A stretch of DNA of 64,000 nucleotides from Albugo candida (GCA_905220665.1 CAJNAR010000185.1:1-64000); one strand, 5' to 3'. Shown: positions 48,510 through 59,411, counted from the stretch's first letter. Notes: generated from the letters alone by a model not told the origin. Numbers and translations are program-made.

Positions 48510-49559
48510 ATGGCGGTATCATCGTATCAGGTTTTAGTGTCCAAAGCACTAACAGCATCAAGCGATCGACTTCAAAAGTACTTAATCAAGCGAAGACTCG
48601 CTCATTCTCTCTTTGGGGACGTCTTACTGTGCTTGTACACACCCTCTAATGAATTGGTGGCAGTCAAACGGGTGTTACTCACCTCAGCCGCAGCACAAGT
48701 GACGCTCATGACACGACGTCACGTTCGTGAGAGTGTCGCCTTTGAAATCGGAATGTATCGAGCACTCAAAGCTTTAAATGGACGTGGGCATCGAAATGTC
48801 ATCCGGATGTTGGACGAATTCGAGCATGATGGGTACCTACACATCGTATTGGAATTCTGTGCTCGTGGTGAGCTTTTCGATGTAATTCAGTCAAGCGCGG
48901 AAGGAAGACTAGATTCGATGGATGCTGCTCGATTCTTTAGACAAATTGTTGATGGCGTTCGTTATCTACATCAAAATGGGTACGCACATCGCGATTTATC
49001 GTTGGAGAATGTGTTATTGACAGATGATTACGTTTGCAAGATATGCGATTTCGGACTGGCATCGCCAGCTCAATCATCATGCTCAGATCCTGTCGGAAAG
49101 GCTTTTTACATGGCTCCGGAAATGATGCAACGGCGTTATTATGACCCGATCAGAGCGGATATTTGGTCGTTGGGTATCATGCTCTTTATCATGCTCACTG
49201 GCTCACCTCTGGTGCAAGCAGCTCGAAGCTCAGACTCGAGGTATCGTATCATCGCTTCCCATGGCGTAGAAGGTCTGTTACATAAGTGGAAATCAACGCT
49301 TGAGCTACCCACCGCTGCAATCGATTTGTTGGATAAAATGCTACGTGTCGACCCCCAAGAGCGAATTTCATTAGGTCAAGTGGCACAGCACCCATTCATG
49401 GTGGATGATCATGGTGCAACTGTGAATTCCATTTCAAATAGAAACGATCTTTACACTATTCCGATGCATTTGGGCGCAAATGATAATTTTCTGGCCATTA
49501 CTCTTCATCACTTTTTACAGAAAACTTTTCAGTATGTTACCACAAAATCAGTCGCGTAA
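48510..49559 (+). CDS. Serine/threonine protein kinase, single exon, atypical glycine loop
   Basis: A 349-residue protein made almost entirely of a kinase domain. It has VAVKR (Lys53), HRDLSLENVLL (Asp162), DFGLAS (Asp180), MAPEMM (about 201-206) and DIWSLGIMLFIML. The glycine loop is degenerate: where GxGxFGxV is usual, the sequence reads RLAHSLFGDV, so the first two glycines are missing. An insert of about ten residues after the Lys strand (TSAAAQVTLMTRRH) is unusual. The catalytic residues are present, so activity is possible. The sequence is CAMK/AGC-like in feel, but I cannot place it in a subfamily. A decayed relative lies at 52.2-53.0 kb. Confidence 0.88.
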   Translation: MAVSSYQVLVSKALTASSDRLQKYLIKRRLAHSLFGDVLLCLYTPSNELVAVKRVLLTSAAAQVTLMTRRHVRESVAFEIGMYRALKALNGRGHRNVIRMLDEFEHDGYLHIVLEFCARGELFDVIQSSAEGRLDSMDAARFFRQIVDGVRYLHQNGYAHRDLSLENVLLTDDYVCKICDFGLASPAQSSCSDPVGKAFYMAPEMMQRRYYDPIRADIWSLGIMLFIMLTGSPLVQAARSSDSRYRIIASHGVEGLLHKWKSTLELPTAAIDLLDKMLRVDPQERISLGQVAQHPFMVDDHGATVNSISNRNDLYTIPMHLGANDNFLAITLHHFLQKTFQYVTTKSVA

Positions 49560-49590
49560 GTCGTGAATGACTTTTAGTCACGCCAGAAAT

Positions 49591-50400
49591 TCACCATTCA
49601 AAACGAATGAGATTTAGTTCTCTATTTGGCCGTTTATTTTGCTTCAATTTTTTCTGTCCTGCCTTTTTCTTTTTGTATATGATCCGACACAAATGCCTGC
49701 GATACAGTTTTTGTATCGCTATGGCCGCACCTTCCAAGAGTATACCAGCATGCGATGGCTGGCTGTTGAATGACAAATCATTAGCGATACTGACTTATGT
49801 TTTTGCTCGTTCTCGGAGGACCGTTCTAGTAGTCACTTCATGAGGAATATATTCTTGATCGACCCAGCAATATTCGTCTGATTACGATTCGACCTACTCC
49901 ATCATTTTGAAGCACTTTTCAAACATGCGGCACTCTTTGTTTATCGATTGCACATGTTCAAAACCCTGTACTTCGCACGTTATACTCTTCATGTCTTTGG
50001 CTTTGAGCAACAGCCTGACACACGGATGCAAGGCTACTTTTCTTTTTGCGCCACAAATCCTCCATTCCACGATGACCCTGCTGCATATTTTGATTTATGT
50101 TAAGTAGAAATCGGCTCTATCAGTTAGTGCCTTGAGCTCGGGGTAAACGAGCTGCATTAGCTTCGAGAGCAGTGGTACGCAGAGCCAGCTAAAGCCTTTG
50201 CATTTGCTCCTTAGAATTTCTGGCTTGCTCTTGTTCCTTTTGTGTGACCGTCTTTTTGGTAAGCCTTAAGCCATCATCTGTCTAGCCCTCATGGAACTTG
50301 CTTTAACCACGCCATCGATGTGGCCTTGGAGTATACTTTGTCGCATCTCCATATTGCAATTGAATACATAATTTTCATGTCTTTTCCGCTCTCAGAGACA
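49591..50400 (-). pseudogene. Decayed coiled-coil / IQ-motif protein
   Basis: Minus-strand frames in this stretch read as protein over about 800 bases but with stops. EMRQSILQGHIDGVVKASSM lies near 50300-50370 and a Gln/Lys-rich coiled coil (KTVTQKEQEQARNSKEQMQ) near 50200-50260. EYIPHEVTTRTVLRERAKT near 49815-49870 meets a TAA. The same frame then continues to an IQ calmodulin-binding motif, AIAIQKLYRRHLCRIIYKKKK, in 49591-49776. Either the gene is dead or small introns remove some of the stops. It ends only 31 bases after the kinase stop, so the two genes converge. Confidence 0.45.
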
Positions 50401-52090
50401 AATATGGTTTAGTGTCACTCAGATCGATAGGAACGCTCTCTTATACGCGGACACGTGTAGTGCGATGTAATCACTTGGTTTTTTATCCCGCAAGGATATA
50501 TATACCCTGAGAACAACTAATGAAATGTTTTGATATATTGAGTCGATGGAGTTAAAGCGACTTGTGTCGAGAATCAGGGGCATGCATTGTAGCATGCCGT
50601 GCCAGATGAAACGTGTACGGCACAATATTTTATGTCAGGGTTCGATCTTGGTGAAGGTGATAGTGATCTCTTAAGACACACGCCTTGAGTAACTAGTATA
50701 CAAATGTAAAGCCAACCGATTTCACCCGAATGTTTCGACTTCAAAGAAGGCGGGGGCTGATCCTACCCATACAACCTGTAGTTCGTGGTCACTACCCGGC
50801 AATATTTTGTTTACTATTAGGCTGGAAATATTTCTAGCGGAGAGAAGTAGGCACGTCAATCAAATCGCAATAGCAGAAAATACGAACAGGTCGAAAGCAG
50901 CGAAGCGAGTGCATGACCCGAGCGTTGGTGTAGAGAAATTAGGCACTAAAGACCGTGCTGAAGATTTTAAAATATTACCTTTCCTATAGTTTGGAATCTG
51001 AAAGTTAGTGAACGTACTTTTCATTTTCCTCCAACATCCTTCCTCTGCTGTCATTTACCAGCCCTTTCCAACGCTTAAGACTCCAAGTAAGACACTTAAT
51101 CAGCTCATAATATCATAAACATGTTGCAAGCTGTGTCGCTCTGGGATGCACAGGACCATGCGACACATGCGATGAAGTCTACTATAGAAGACTAAGAACG
51201 CGAGATATTAGCTCATGGATGGTATCAAATATTGATCTTGTCCTAGTATCGATCTATCTCATTTCACGAGAAGAATGGTCTAACGCGAATTGTGATTGAT
51301 CACACTTCCATCCCCCGTTCAAATCGCTCGTCTCAGCTGCGCTCTCCTCATTTCACGTTCTTCACCTCACAGTGCGCGTCTCTCTTATGCTCTTCATGGC
51401 AGGGCGGGTACTACTTGCTTTCGTATTCCTCTTGTATCGATGCGATGTTTGGCCTCAACAAAAGTTCAACGCCTAGCACCCAGTTGTCAGTATTTAGACA
51501 ACCAGACTTCCGGCAATAATCGAACCACATAGTTTCCCTTTAAACATGTAGCTTCTATCCCTTGAGTCTTCTTTTTATCATTACGGCATTCAATGGTAAG
51601 ATAGCTTGTAGTACTCGCTTCAACTTCACACAGTGTAACTCCGTCTGAGCTATACTATAAAAGTTTTATGGTCGCTTGATCAGTCCATTACCAAGGAGGA
51701 TTTGAATTTTTGTCATCGGAGTCACCAAATTTGATTTCCGGAGAGAAAATACGCTATCCGGTTTGAAATTGTTGACTTCGGCAGTGGACTCACACGTATC
51801 TACAGGGCAAATAAGACCTTTTGTTTCGTCGCATTCAAATGAATAGATTTCTCGTCAGGATCGAGAATCATCAATTCATACCCGAGCGTTACAGCTTTCT
51901 TTTCCTCGGGAGCGCAACGATAACTATGAGCAACCTGATACAAACGGCTCATGGACGACCTTTTCGAATTCCAGGTGTCTCTCCTGGATACTGATTTATG
52001 ATGAGAGTTGCAAACCGTCGCGTCAAATATCTGATATTTCTCGGGTGGAAAGATCGTGTGCTACTTACTACCAACTTCAAAGTGATTAGC
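50401..52090. repeat. Degenerate duplicate of the secreted-protein locus (copy 1)
   Basis: This stretch is a drifted copy of 53605-55320. Shared landmarks include agcatgccgtgccagatgaaa (50593 and 53788), ccagttgt near 51480 and 54620, gttcaaatgaatagatt-like sequence (51836 and 55038), and the gcgtcaaatatc segment (52020 and 55257). Both copies have the flanking non-coding part followed by the secreted-protein gene in minus orientation. Copy 1 has lost its reading frame. Confidence 0.7.
51290..52090 (-). pseudogene. Decayed paralog of the secreted protein
   Basis: Aligned to the intact gene at 54377-55588, this stretch covers most of it: the basic C-terminal coding part near 51290-51480, the central part around 51680-51900, and the SDLNSHYK-equivalent region near 52010-52040. 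Substitutions and indels leave no long frame. The relationship is visible only by matching runs of 8-15 bases in the same order. Confidence 0.65.
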
Positions 52091-52169
52091 AATACCAAAT
52101 CTCCGTGTTATGGACTAGCGTCAGTAAGTAGCTATAGCGTTGATGCTATTATGCCACACGAAATGCCGC

Positions 52170-52965
52170 CGGCCGTTTACCCGGTTTCGTTGGTGATAGT
52201 CAAACGGCTGCTGCAGACGTCAGCTACAGCTAAAGTGACGCTCAGAGCACGGCATCGCGTCGCGAAAGTGTCGCCGTCGGAATCGGAATGTTTCCAGCAT
52301 ACAAGGCTTCAAATGTAGGTGTACATCACGTATATTTCGTACCTTGTGCGAATTCGAGCATGATAAACGCTTTTATGTCGTATTCGGAGGTTACACGGGC
52401 GAGCTTTCCAGCGCGGAAAGAGAGCACACGATGAATGCGGCTCGAAACTTTGGACAAAGCGTTAATGTCCTTCGTTATTTGCATCAAATGCGTACGCATA
52501 TTGCAAGTTATTCGTAAAAATGTCGTTTTGAGAGACGATTACGTGAAGCAATATATGTGCCTTCGGACTGGCGGTGTCTACTCAGTCATCACGTTCAGGA
52601 CGTGACGGAAAGGCTTTTCCCGTGGCCAGATAATTGATACAAGGCGGTTAAGTCTATTGCGAGTAGCTCGAACACCATCTTCAATGTATCTCATCATCGT
52701 GTCACAAGGGCGTTTTAGCTCTCCTCATAATTGAAAATTACAGCGTGTGATACCCAAAGCTAGAAATCGATGTATTGTATGAAATACTTTTTGTCAATCC
52801 CCAAAAGCGACTTCCATTGATTCAAGTAAAACAGCACCCGTTGTGGCAGATGAATCATACCTATAATTTTAATACAACACTAGAAAGAAACGATCTCTAC
52901 ACTGTTTCGACGCATTTTTTGAGCGGAAAGTATCATTCTTTCCATTTTATCTTATACTAAAAGGC
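52170..52965 (+). pseudogene. Decayed paralog of the kinase at 48510
   Basis: Pieces match the intact kinase in order. VKRLLQTSATAKVTLRARH corresponds to the VAVKR strand and its insert, GELSSAERENTMNAARNFGQ to the segment before the HRD loop, and VLRYLHQ to VRYLHQ. Near 52780-52960, VNPQKRLPLIQVKQHPL and ERNDLYTVSTHF match the C-terminal lobe and tail. The HRD and DFG regions are shifted or mutated and many stops occur. Confidence 0.8.
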
Positions 52966-52976
52966 TCAGTATGGTG

Positions 52977-53230
52977 ACAGAAGACAACAGTCTCATAGCC
53001 GTGACTGACCTCTTTGGACCCAGAAAAATACGTGAATCAAACGCATGACCCCCCAAGCTCCCTTTTTGCTCCTTTTCGACTTCTTTGCGTTTCTTCGTTT
53101 TCCAATTAGCTTCAGCATTTGGATGAATCGCTGATTGAGCAGAAATGCTTTTCGACTTTGTGCTTGTAATCGCTCTCTGACAAATCCTACTTGCTCAGAA
53201 GCCTCTTCCGCAAAAGCACGAATTTGTACC
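52977..53230 (-). pseudogene. Coding-like remnant, basic helical protein
   Basis: One minus-strand frame is open for about 80 codons with a protein-like pattern. It has a charged helix (AFAEEASEQVGFVRERLQAQ) followed by a hydrophobic and then strongly basic stretch (KRRNAKKSKRSKK). No start codon or upstream exon could be joined: the same frame meets a stop just beyond 53230. It may be the far end of the decayed coiled-coil gene seen at 49.6-50.4 kb, duplicated with the block, but direct similarity between the two was not established. Confidence 0.35.
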
Positions 53231-53604
53231 TCATCGACAAGGAATTATATCAGCAATATATTCCGATCTATTCAGCAAGTTACCATGATAAAGTGCTGTC
53301 CAAACATCTGGAGCTAATTTACAATATCGGAATACACACCTTCGTGGTCTTCTGTCAGTCATCATACTCTCCAAGTCCTGAGCGTATTGCTCACCAACAG
53401 CCTTTCAACCAAGTGATAAGCCATTTTATCAGTTGATGCGCCGAGTCCGTCAAATTGGTCGCATCGGCCTCGAATTCTGCCTTTTTAGGAGTGCTAATAA
53501 AGCTTCGAGTTCAGCTGTCATGCCAACTTGCTTTCACCACCACCCCAGTTCGACTTTAAAGTATAATTTTACCGTACCTTCATACTGCGATTGGATACCA
53601 GGAC

Positions 53605-54376
53605 AGCAGATATTGTTTGGTGTCACGTAAATCTGCTAAAATGCTTTCCTTCGCTCGGAATCTTGACAGCGATCTGCTATGCGAATTTTCAAACCCGCAT
53701 AAATATACCATGACATCATCGAACGAAATGTTTGGATAAATTCTGTTGAAGGATTCGAACCGGTTGTTTTCGAAGGATTACAAGAATGAATTATAGCATG
53801 CCGTGCCAGATGAAATGAGTACGTCAAAATGGCTTACATCAGGAACCACTTTCTATAGAGACGCAGTGAGCTTTCTGTACTCACACCTTGGGCAACTTGT
53901 ATTTACGCTCGACCCCACCCAGCGCGTCCGAATAATCCAACATCAAAGAAGGTCTAACGATCATAGTCATATAAGCAGTAGTTGGTGTTCGAGAAAGACT
54001 ACTTCACGGTCTTTTTGTGTTCAAACAACTTTAGTTATTGCTCAGCGTACGGATCAATATGGTATTGCAATCAAAGTACAACAGCCAAAGGCAGCAGAAT
54101 AAGAAGCGAGAAGGTATATATCATAATGATTCCACAAGTGATACATCAATTCAGCTTATATTCGCAACTGTGTGGCCAGAGCTGCGCCTTAAGTCGTACC
54201 AAACCGTGACACTAAAAAGCTCCTACGGTCGAGTGCTTGAAGCTTGAGCGCGCGGAAATATCATATAATGGATGGATACTGAGCGTTAATATTATTCTAG
54301 AAACGATCTCCCTTATAACCGTGAGTTTTTTTGGATACAATGTATCTTTCCTCACTATTGGGATGGTGTCATGCAA
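53605..54376. repeat. Duplicate flank of the secreted-protein gene (copy 2)
   Basis: The counterpart of about 50400-51290. Both carry gtgtcac followed by aatgctttcct/aacgctctct, then cccgca...atatacc and agcatgccgtgccagatgaaa in the same order. It lies immediately 3' of the intact secreted-protein gene (which is on the minus strand), and no coding sequence is evident. Confidence 0.7.
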
Positions 54377-55588
54377 TTAGGAATCCATTACACATCCATC
54401 CTCCTTCTCTGAATCACACGCCTGAGCTGTGCGCTGCCTATTTGATTGTCTTCGCCTTCGGGTGCTCGTCCCTGCAGTGCCCCGTTCCGTTGATGCTCTT
54501 CGCCTTTTAGTGCTTTTCTTTTTTGTGCTCTGAATGCTAGCGGTTATTTCATACGTTTTCATGTCACCTGTTGTATCGATGCTGATTTTCAACATATTCA
54601 ATATCTTCCCCCCTAGTACCCAGTTGTTGCTATCACTGGGTAGAAACTGAACCAGTTGCCCGTCAGAAGGCCAACCAAATAGGTCTTGTAGTGCAACGGT
54701 TGTGGGGTTGCCTGAAAATGAAATTTGCATCCCTCCCGAATAGCTTTTATCAACAACGTCATATTTGATCTCTCTCTGGAAATTACCATCTTCAGTTACA
54801 CGGAAACCTCTACGTTTGATCCCGTCTATGACCTCTTGATAAGGCTTTTCTGGTAGCTTGATCATTCCATCACTAAGACGAATTATAACTTTTTGATCAC
54901 GATAAGTTGAGACATGATACTTCGGATCACCAAATTCGAATTGAGGAAGACGAAGATCGCTCTCAGGTAAAAAATTGTGGACTTCAGGAGCGAAATCTGG
55001 AGTATTTACAGCGTAAGCTATATATCCCCATATATACCGTTCAAATGAATAGATTCCTCGTGGAGCCAGTTCGAAGAACTCGTCAGGATCGAGAAACGTC
55101 ATCCTAGCCGAGCGAAACACTTTTCCTTCTTTTTCTAGAGTTTTCAGGTGTGCTGCAGATATTTGCCAGCAACCTGTTATGAACGGCGTATGAACGATAT
55201 TACCATATTCCTGGGAATCCCTGATTCGTGGTTTATAATGAGAATTCAGATCGCTTGCGTCAAATATCGGAGGGTTGGCGATTTTGTAAATTGTGTCGTA
55301 CTTATCGTGAGGTTTATGCCGATCTTTTGAAAATAAACGGATATTCGTTTCAGGAAAGCAGCGTTTGTAATTTTTTCTATCGTCATAAATACCATCCAAA
55401 TAAAATGCTATTAGATAGTCATCCGGATTTGTTCGCGCTATTGCTATCTCCAGTCCCCCCTTCGATTGCCTTTTCTCGTTCAGCCTCGAAGGCACAAATG
55501 TCATGTTGTCTTTCCTGATGGTGTGGCTATATGCTGCTGGTAAGCCAAGTAAGGCAATGCAGCACGCATGTAGTGGTTGAGTCTTCAT
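54377..55588 (-). CDS. Secreted protein of unknown family with basic C-terminal tail
   Basis: A 403-residue protein when started at the Met at 55588, which opens a clear signal peptide (MKTQPLHACCIALLGLPAAYS). The open frame extends upstream to 55756, but that part lacks secretory character, so the inner start is preferred. The body (residues about 30-350) is rich in charged and aromatic residues (YFELAPRGIYSFERY-like segments) and has no domain I recognise. The C-terminus is strongly basic, with KKKSTKRRR and TRRRRQ, like a nuclear-localisation tail. There is no RxLR motif near the leader. It could be a host-directed secreted protein of a plant pathogen; that is inference from architecture. 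A dead duplicate lies at 51.3-52.1 kb. Confidence 0.7.
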   Translation of the reverse strand: MKTQPLHACCIALLGLPAAYSHTIRKDNMTFVPSRLNEKRQSKGGLEIAIARTNPDDYLIAFYLDGIYDDRKNYKRCFPETNIRLFSKDRHKPHDKYDTIYKIANPPIFDASDLNSHYKPRIRDSQEYGNIVHTPFITGCWQISAAHLKTLEKEGKVFRSARMTFLDPDEFFELAPRGIYSFERYIWGYIAYAVNTPDFAPEVHNFLPESDLRLPQFEFGDPKYHVSTYRDQKVIIRLSDGMIKLPEKPYQEVIDGIKRRGFRVTEDGNFQREIKYDVVDKSYSGGMQISFSGNPTTVALQDLFGWPSDGQLVQFLPSDSNNWVLGGKILNMLKISIDTTGDMKTYEITASIQSTKKKSTKRRRASTERGTAGTSTRRRRQSNRQRTAQACDSEKEDGCVMDS

Positions 55589-55756
55589 GGTGTTCCCTGT
55601 TGATCGAGTATTGGGTTGTGATGAACCTTTACCATAATGGATAATGGTATTGGGTGAGATTCTATTGGTGAGGGTGTTGACAAAAAGGTCGCATGCCTCG
55701 CTAAGTACACTTCCCGGCAACGTTTTCAAACTATCGATTACGTACTTTGCGAGCAT

Positions 55757-56904
55757 GGAAGCGAACCGTGAACATGCAGGTGGGACTTATAGGTGCACAC
55801 TATCGTAATTGTGCTGTTTGCCTCGTAAAGTGAACAACTTTGAAAACAATCAGGTAACCTTTTGCGGGCATACAGGAAAATCCCAACGTGCAGGTAAGAC
55901 TCGTAAGTGCGTAACTCGTAATCATGAAAGCTCCTGACATGGCTTGCTTCGTGAAAGGTAGCATTTTTTTGACCCGATGGAATTGTGTGTACGCAGGATA
56001 CGTGTCACTATTATGAGAACTCAATTGGGCAAAGTCTCAGTTGATGTCTGTTCATATTTGCACTCCTCTGACTAAAAGCTTCGTAGGACGATATTTGCGA
56101 TTTATGACATGTACTGACACTGTGATGCTGCTACATTTGAACTGATTGAAAACCGGATACAATTTGAAGTACATCGTCGGGTTTTGTTGGAATTGAAAGT
56201 ATTATCACCTAAGCGTTCATTTTTTCTCAATGTCTTTGTGAGGGTTCTACACGGCGAACCGCTTTGTGTAGCGTTCAATGCCGAAATAATGCCAGTGCAT
56301 ATGTCTTCAATTCTATGTCGTCGAACCATGAGACCTGACAATACATCTGTATCTGCTATCGCTGCAATCCCAAATGGCCTCGCCTTTTGCTTTCAAGCGG
56401 TGACAATAGCAATCATTGTGTGGCAGAATCAAGCAAATGCAACATGTACGATGCCACTTCAGTAACAGTAGTGGAATCCATAAACAGTTTTTGTTCGAGT
56501 CAATGTTACTCACTCTTTCATAAAAGTGCAAGTTATAAAAAGACAGCCCACAACCTTGTTAGCCAGGTATCAGTGTAGTCGAGCATTTCAGGTTGGTAGT
56601 AGGCTGTTGTAATGTACATCTTAGACATGCAGACAGACTTGAATGGTACACGTCGAGGTATCTTGGTATCTTTGAAGACGATGTGGCCACACATCGAACG
56701 AGTATGTCAACGAGGGAATGATGTTGCCTCTCATAGAAGAAAATGTTTACATGAGATATCATAGATTCCTAAGTTTACCGGCATTAAGAACGCTTGTACA
56801 CCTCTATTGAAACATGTCAAAGTACCTCGGCTTTGAATGCACGTCATACAGACCCAAGCGCATCGATTTCGTTGGTCATAAAACAACTCGAAGATCTTCC
56901 ATAA
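55757..56904. other. Intergenic region with an imperfect direct repeat upstream of the secreted-protein gene
   Basis: The segments about 55768-55840 and 55886-55962 are imperfect direct copies: each has gtgcaggt/atgcaggt followed by gactt-tagtgc, then tcgtaatt/tcgtaatc and a ttgcctcgt/ttgcttcgt piece. They lie 180-370 bases upstream of the secreted-protein start, so they could be a duplicated regulatory module. The remaining part up to 56904 holds no gene I can support. Confidence 0.45.
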
Positions 56905-59199
56905 ATGCCAGTCTTCTCGGTTTCACCGGTTGCCACTCTTTTAGGACTATTTGTATCAATCTCTTCTTCATATGCTCATGCTTGCGAGTACCCTTTCGAT
57001 CATTTTCCGTTTTGTAATTCTTCCCTTTTGCTGAGTTTACGCGTCAAAGATCTGTTGCAACGGCTGCAACTCGATGAGAAAATTCGAATGCTGACGGCCA
57101 GAGCAGGTACTCATGGAAGTGTTCCACGTCTCGGAGTACCTGAGTACAATTGGGGAGCCAATTGTGTGCACGGAGTTCAGTCTACCTGTGGAACCCACTG
57201 CGCGACATCCTTTCCAAATCCTGTGAATTTGGGAGCCATTTTTGATCCAAATGAAATCTATAAAATGGCACAAGTAATCGGAGTAGAGTTACGAGCATTA
57301 AGGTTGGAAGGTGCTCGAGAGAATTACAAGAACGGACCGCATATCGGTCTGGATTGCTGGTCACCCAACATCAATATCAATCGTGATCCACGATGGGGCA
57401 GAGCAATGGAGACACCATCGGAAGATCCTTTTGTGAATGCAAACTATGGAGTTGCGTATACGAAGGGATTGCAAGAAGGTCAAGACAGCCGATTTCTTCA
57501 AGTAGTAGTGACGCTGAAGCATTACGTGGCGTACTCATACGAGAACTATGGCGGAACTGATAGAACTCAATTTGACGCAATTGTTTCTGCTTACGACTTT
57601 GCTGACACGTACTTTCCAGCTTTTGAAGCTTCCGTCGTGGATGGGAATGCAAAGGGGATCATGTGCTCGTACAATAGTTTAAATGGTGTCCCAACGTGTG
57701 CAAATAAGTGGCTTAATCGATTGCTTCGCGAACAAACTGGGTTTGACGGGTACATCACGAGCGATACAGGTGCTATTGAAGGAATTTTTGAAGGGCACAA
57801 ATACACAAAGACACTGTGTGAAGCCGCTAAGATCGCAATTGAATCGGGAGTTGACATATGCAGTGGAAACGCTTATTGGAACTGTTTTAAGCAACTTGCG
57901 AATTCCACGAGTTTCTTCAATGCAGTCGATGAAGCTATTGGACGCACATTAAGATTGAGATTTGAACTTGGCCTTTTCGATCCGATCGCTGACCAGCCTC
58001 ACTTTACACCTGAAGATGTCAGGACACCAAAATCGCTAAAATTGAGCATGGATCTCGCAAGAAGGTCAATTGTATTGCTTCAGAATAATGGCAATACATT
58101 ACCGCTACGCCGTAGTGTTCGAATTGCTGTCATTGGCCCACATTCGATGACGAGAAGAGGTGCAATGGGTAATTATTATGGTCAATTGTGCCACGGTGAG
58201 TACGATGAAGTGCGTTGTGTGCAAAGCCCGCTGGAGGCCATACAATCAATAAATGGACGAAACAATACGATCCATGTTAATGGCTGCGGGATAAATGACA
58301 CATCCACCTCTGAATTCGGAAAAGCCCTTCAAGCTGCTCAAACCGCTGATGTAGCAGTTCTGTTTCTCGGAATCGACACCAGCATTGAGCGTGAATCCAA
58401 AGATCGAGATAACATCAATGTCCCACTTATCCAATTGGAGCTGTTAAAAGTTATACGCAGGGCTGAGAAGCCTACTGTTGTTGTCCTCTTTAATGGTGGA
58501 ATTCTCGGCATCGAAAAGCTCATCTTGTACGCTGACAGCGTGCTTGAAGCGTTTTATCCTGGAATTTTCGGTGCTCAGGCCGTCGCTGAAATTCTGTTTG
58601 GTGATGTTAATCCGAGTGGCAAACTTCCAGTGACAATGTACCGATCCAATTTCATCGATCATGTTGATATGAAGAACATGAATATGACAATGTATCCTGG
58701 TCGTAGCTATCGATATTACGCAGAGGTTCCAGTGTTTCCATTTGGATGGGGATTGAGTTACACAAATTTCAGTATCCAATCGATGGAAACCCAAAAAGAG
58801 CGCGGGATCCGTCCTGTGCTCACAACACATCCAAAAGAGTATCGAATTCAGATCACAAATAATGGAAAGTATTACGGCGAAGAGGTGATATTTGCCTTTT
58901 TTCGACCACTTGAGATCCGCGCAACCGGTCCGGTGGAATCACTTCAACAACAACTTTTCAACTACACACGCGTTCGTCTTGCTCCCGGCGAAGTGCGGAA
59001 AGTGCAGCTGTATGTGACGGATGAAAGGCTTGCATTACACGATAAGCACGGCAATTTGTGCGTTTTTGAAGGTTTTTATGAGCTAATCATTTCCAACGGC
59101 GTGAACGAACAGCTCACTTTTCCAGTACAGATACCCGGCCCTTTGCGAATGCTTCGACCATTTCACAAAAGTACAAACTCGAAAGTAGCAGTAAAATGA
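56905..59199 (+). CDS. Secreted GH3 beta-xylosidase/beta-glucosidase-like enzyme
   Basis: A 764-residue protein of glycoside hydrolase family 3, resembling plant beta-D-xylosidases (BXL), which release sugars from plant cell-wall xylan or related glycans. The signal peptide is LLGLFVSISSSYAHA (about residues 12-26). The N-terminal catalytic barrel shows INRDPRWGRAMETPSEDPF (160-175), TLKHYVAY (203-210), MCSYNSLNGVP and the nucleophile region GYITSDTGAIEG, with Asp287. The second domain carries the likely acid/base Glu in SIERESKDRDN (496 or 498). A C-terminal fibronectin III-like part is present (after about 630). Length is usual for the family. No introns were needed. Several N-glycosylation-type sites fit a secreted enzyme. 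Confidence 0.94.
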   Translation: MPVFSVSPVATLLGLFVSISSSYAHACEYPFDHFPFCNSSLLLSLRVKDLLQRLQLDEKIRMLTARAGTHGSVPRLGVPEYNWGANCVHGVQSTCGTHCATSFPNPVNLGAIFDPNEIYKMAQVIGVELRALRLEGARENYKNGPHIGLDCWSPNININRDPRWGRAMETPSEDPFVNANYGVAYTKGLQEGQDSRFLQVVVTLKHYVAYSYENYGGTDRTQFDAIVSAYDFADTYFPAFEASVVDGNAKGIMCSYNSLNGVPTCANKWLNRLLREQTGFDGYITSDTGAIEGIFEGHKYTKTLCEAAKIAIESGVDICSGNAYWNCFKQLANSTSFFNAVDEAIGRTLRLRFELGLFDPIADQPHFTPEDVRTPKSLKLSMDLARRSIVLLQNNGNTLPLRRSVRIAVIGPHSMTRRGAMGNYYGQLCHGEYDEVRCVQSPLEAIQSINGRNNTIHVNGCGINDTSTSEFGKALQAAQTADVAVLFLGIDTSIERESKDRDNINVPLIQLELLKVIRRAEKPTVVVLFNGGILGIEKLILYADSVLEAFYPGIFGAQAVAEILFGDVNPSGKLPVTMYRSNFIDHVDMKNMNMTMYPGRSYRYYAEVPVFPFGWGLSYTNFSIQSMETQKERGIRPVLTTHPKEYRIQITNNGKYYGEEVIFAFFRPLEIRATGPVESLQQQLFNYTRVRLAPGEVRKVQLYVTDERLALHDKHGNLCVFEGFYELIISNGVNEQLTFPVQIPGPLRMLRPFHKSTNSKVAVK

Positions 59200-59411
59200 A
59201 TCCTATAGCATTGGAATCTTTTTACGTTGCGGAATTGCATGCTTTTGAAATACATGTTGTTGTGTATTTCCGTGTTCCACAAAACTATTCAGCCCGTATT
59301 GATAACGGCTATTCTGACGTAGCGGAGGGTATCTGGCTCATGAATTTCGGGCTTTGTGAGAATAACGGGAAGGGAAGTAGAGTACAAGATACGATTGAAA
59401 AGTCTTTGTAT

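Noticed and set aside
53745..53785. Possible tRNA on the minus strand (ggattcgaacc is the complement of a T-loop consensus)
   Set aside because: The T-stem does not pair beyond two bases and no acceptor stem or anticodon arm fits around it.
55589..55756. N-terminal extension of the secreted protein
   Set aside because: It has no secretory character and would place the clear signal peptide internally; the Met at 55588 is the better start.
59196..59411. Start of the PH-PDZ protein at 59196 overlapping the GH3 stop (ATGA)
   Set aside because: This part lacks domain-like sequence, an overlapping start is unusual for a eukaryotic gene, and the downstream Met at 59412 leaves room for a promoter.
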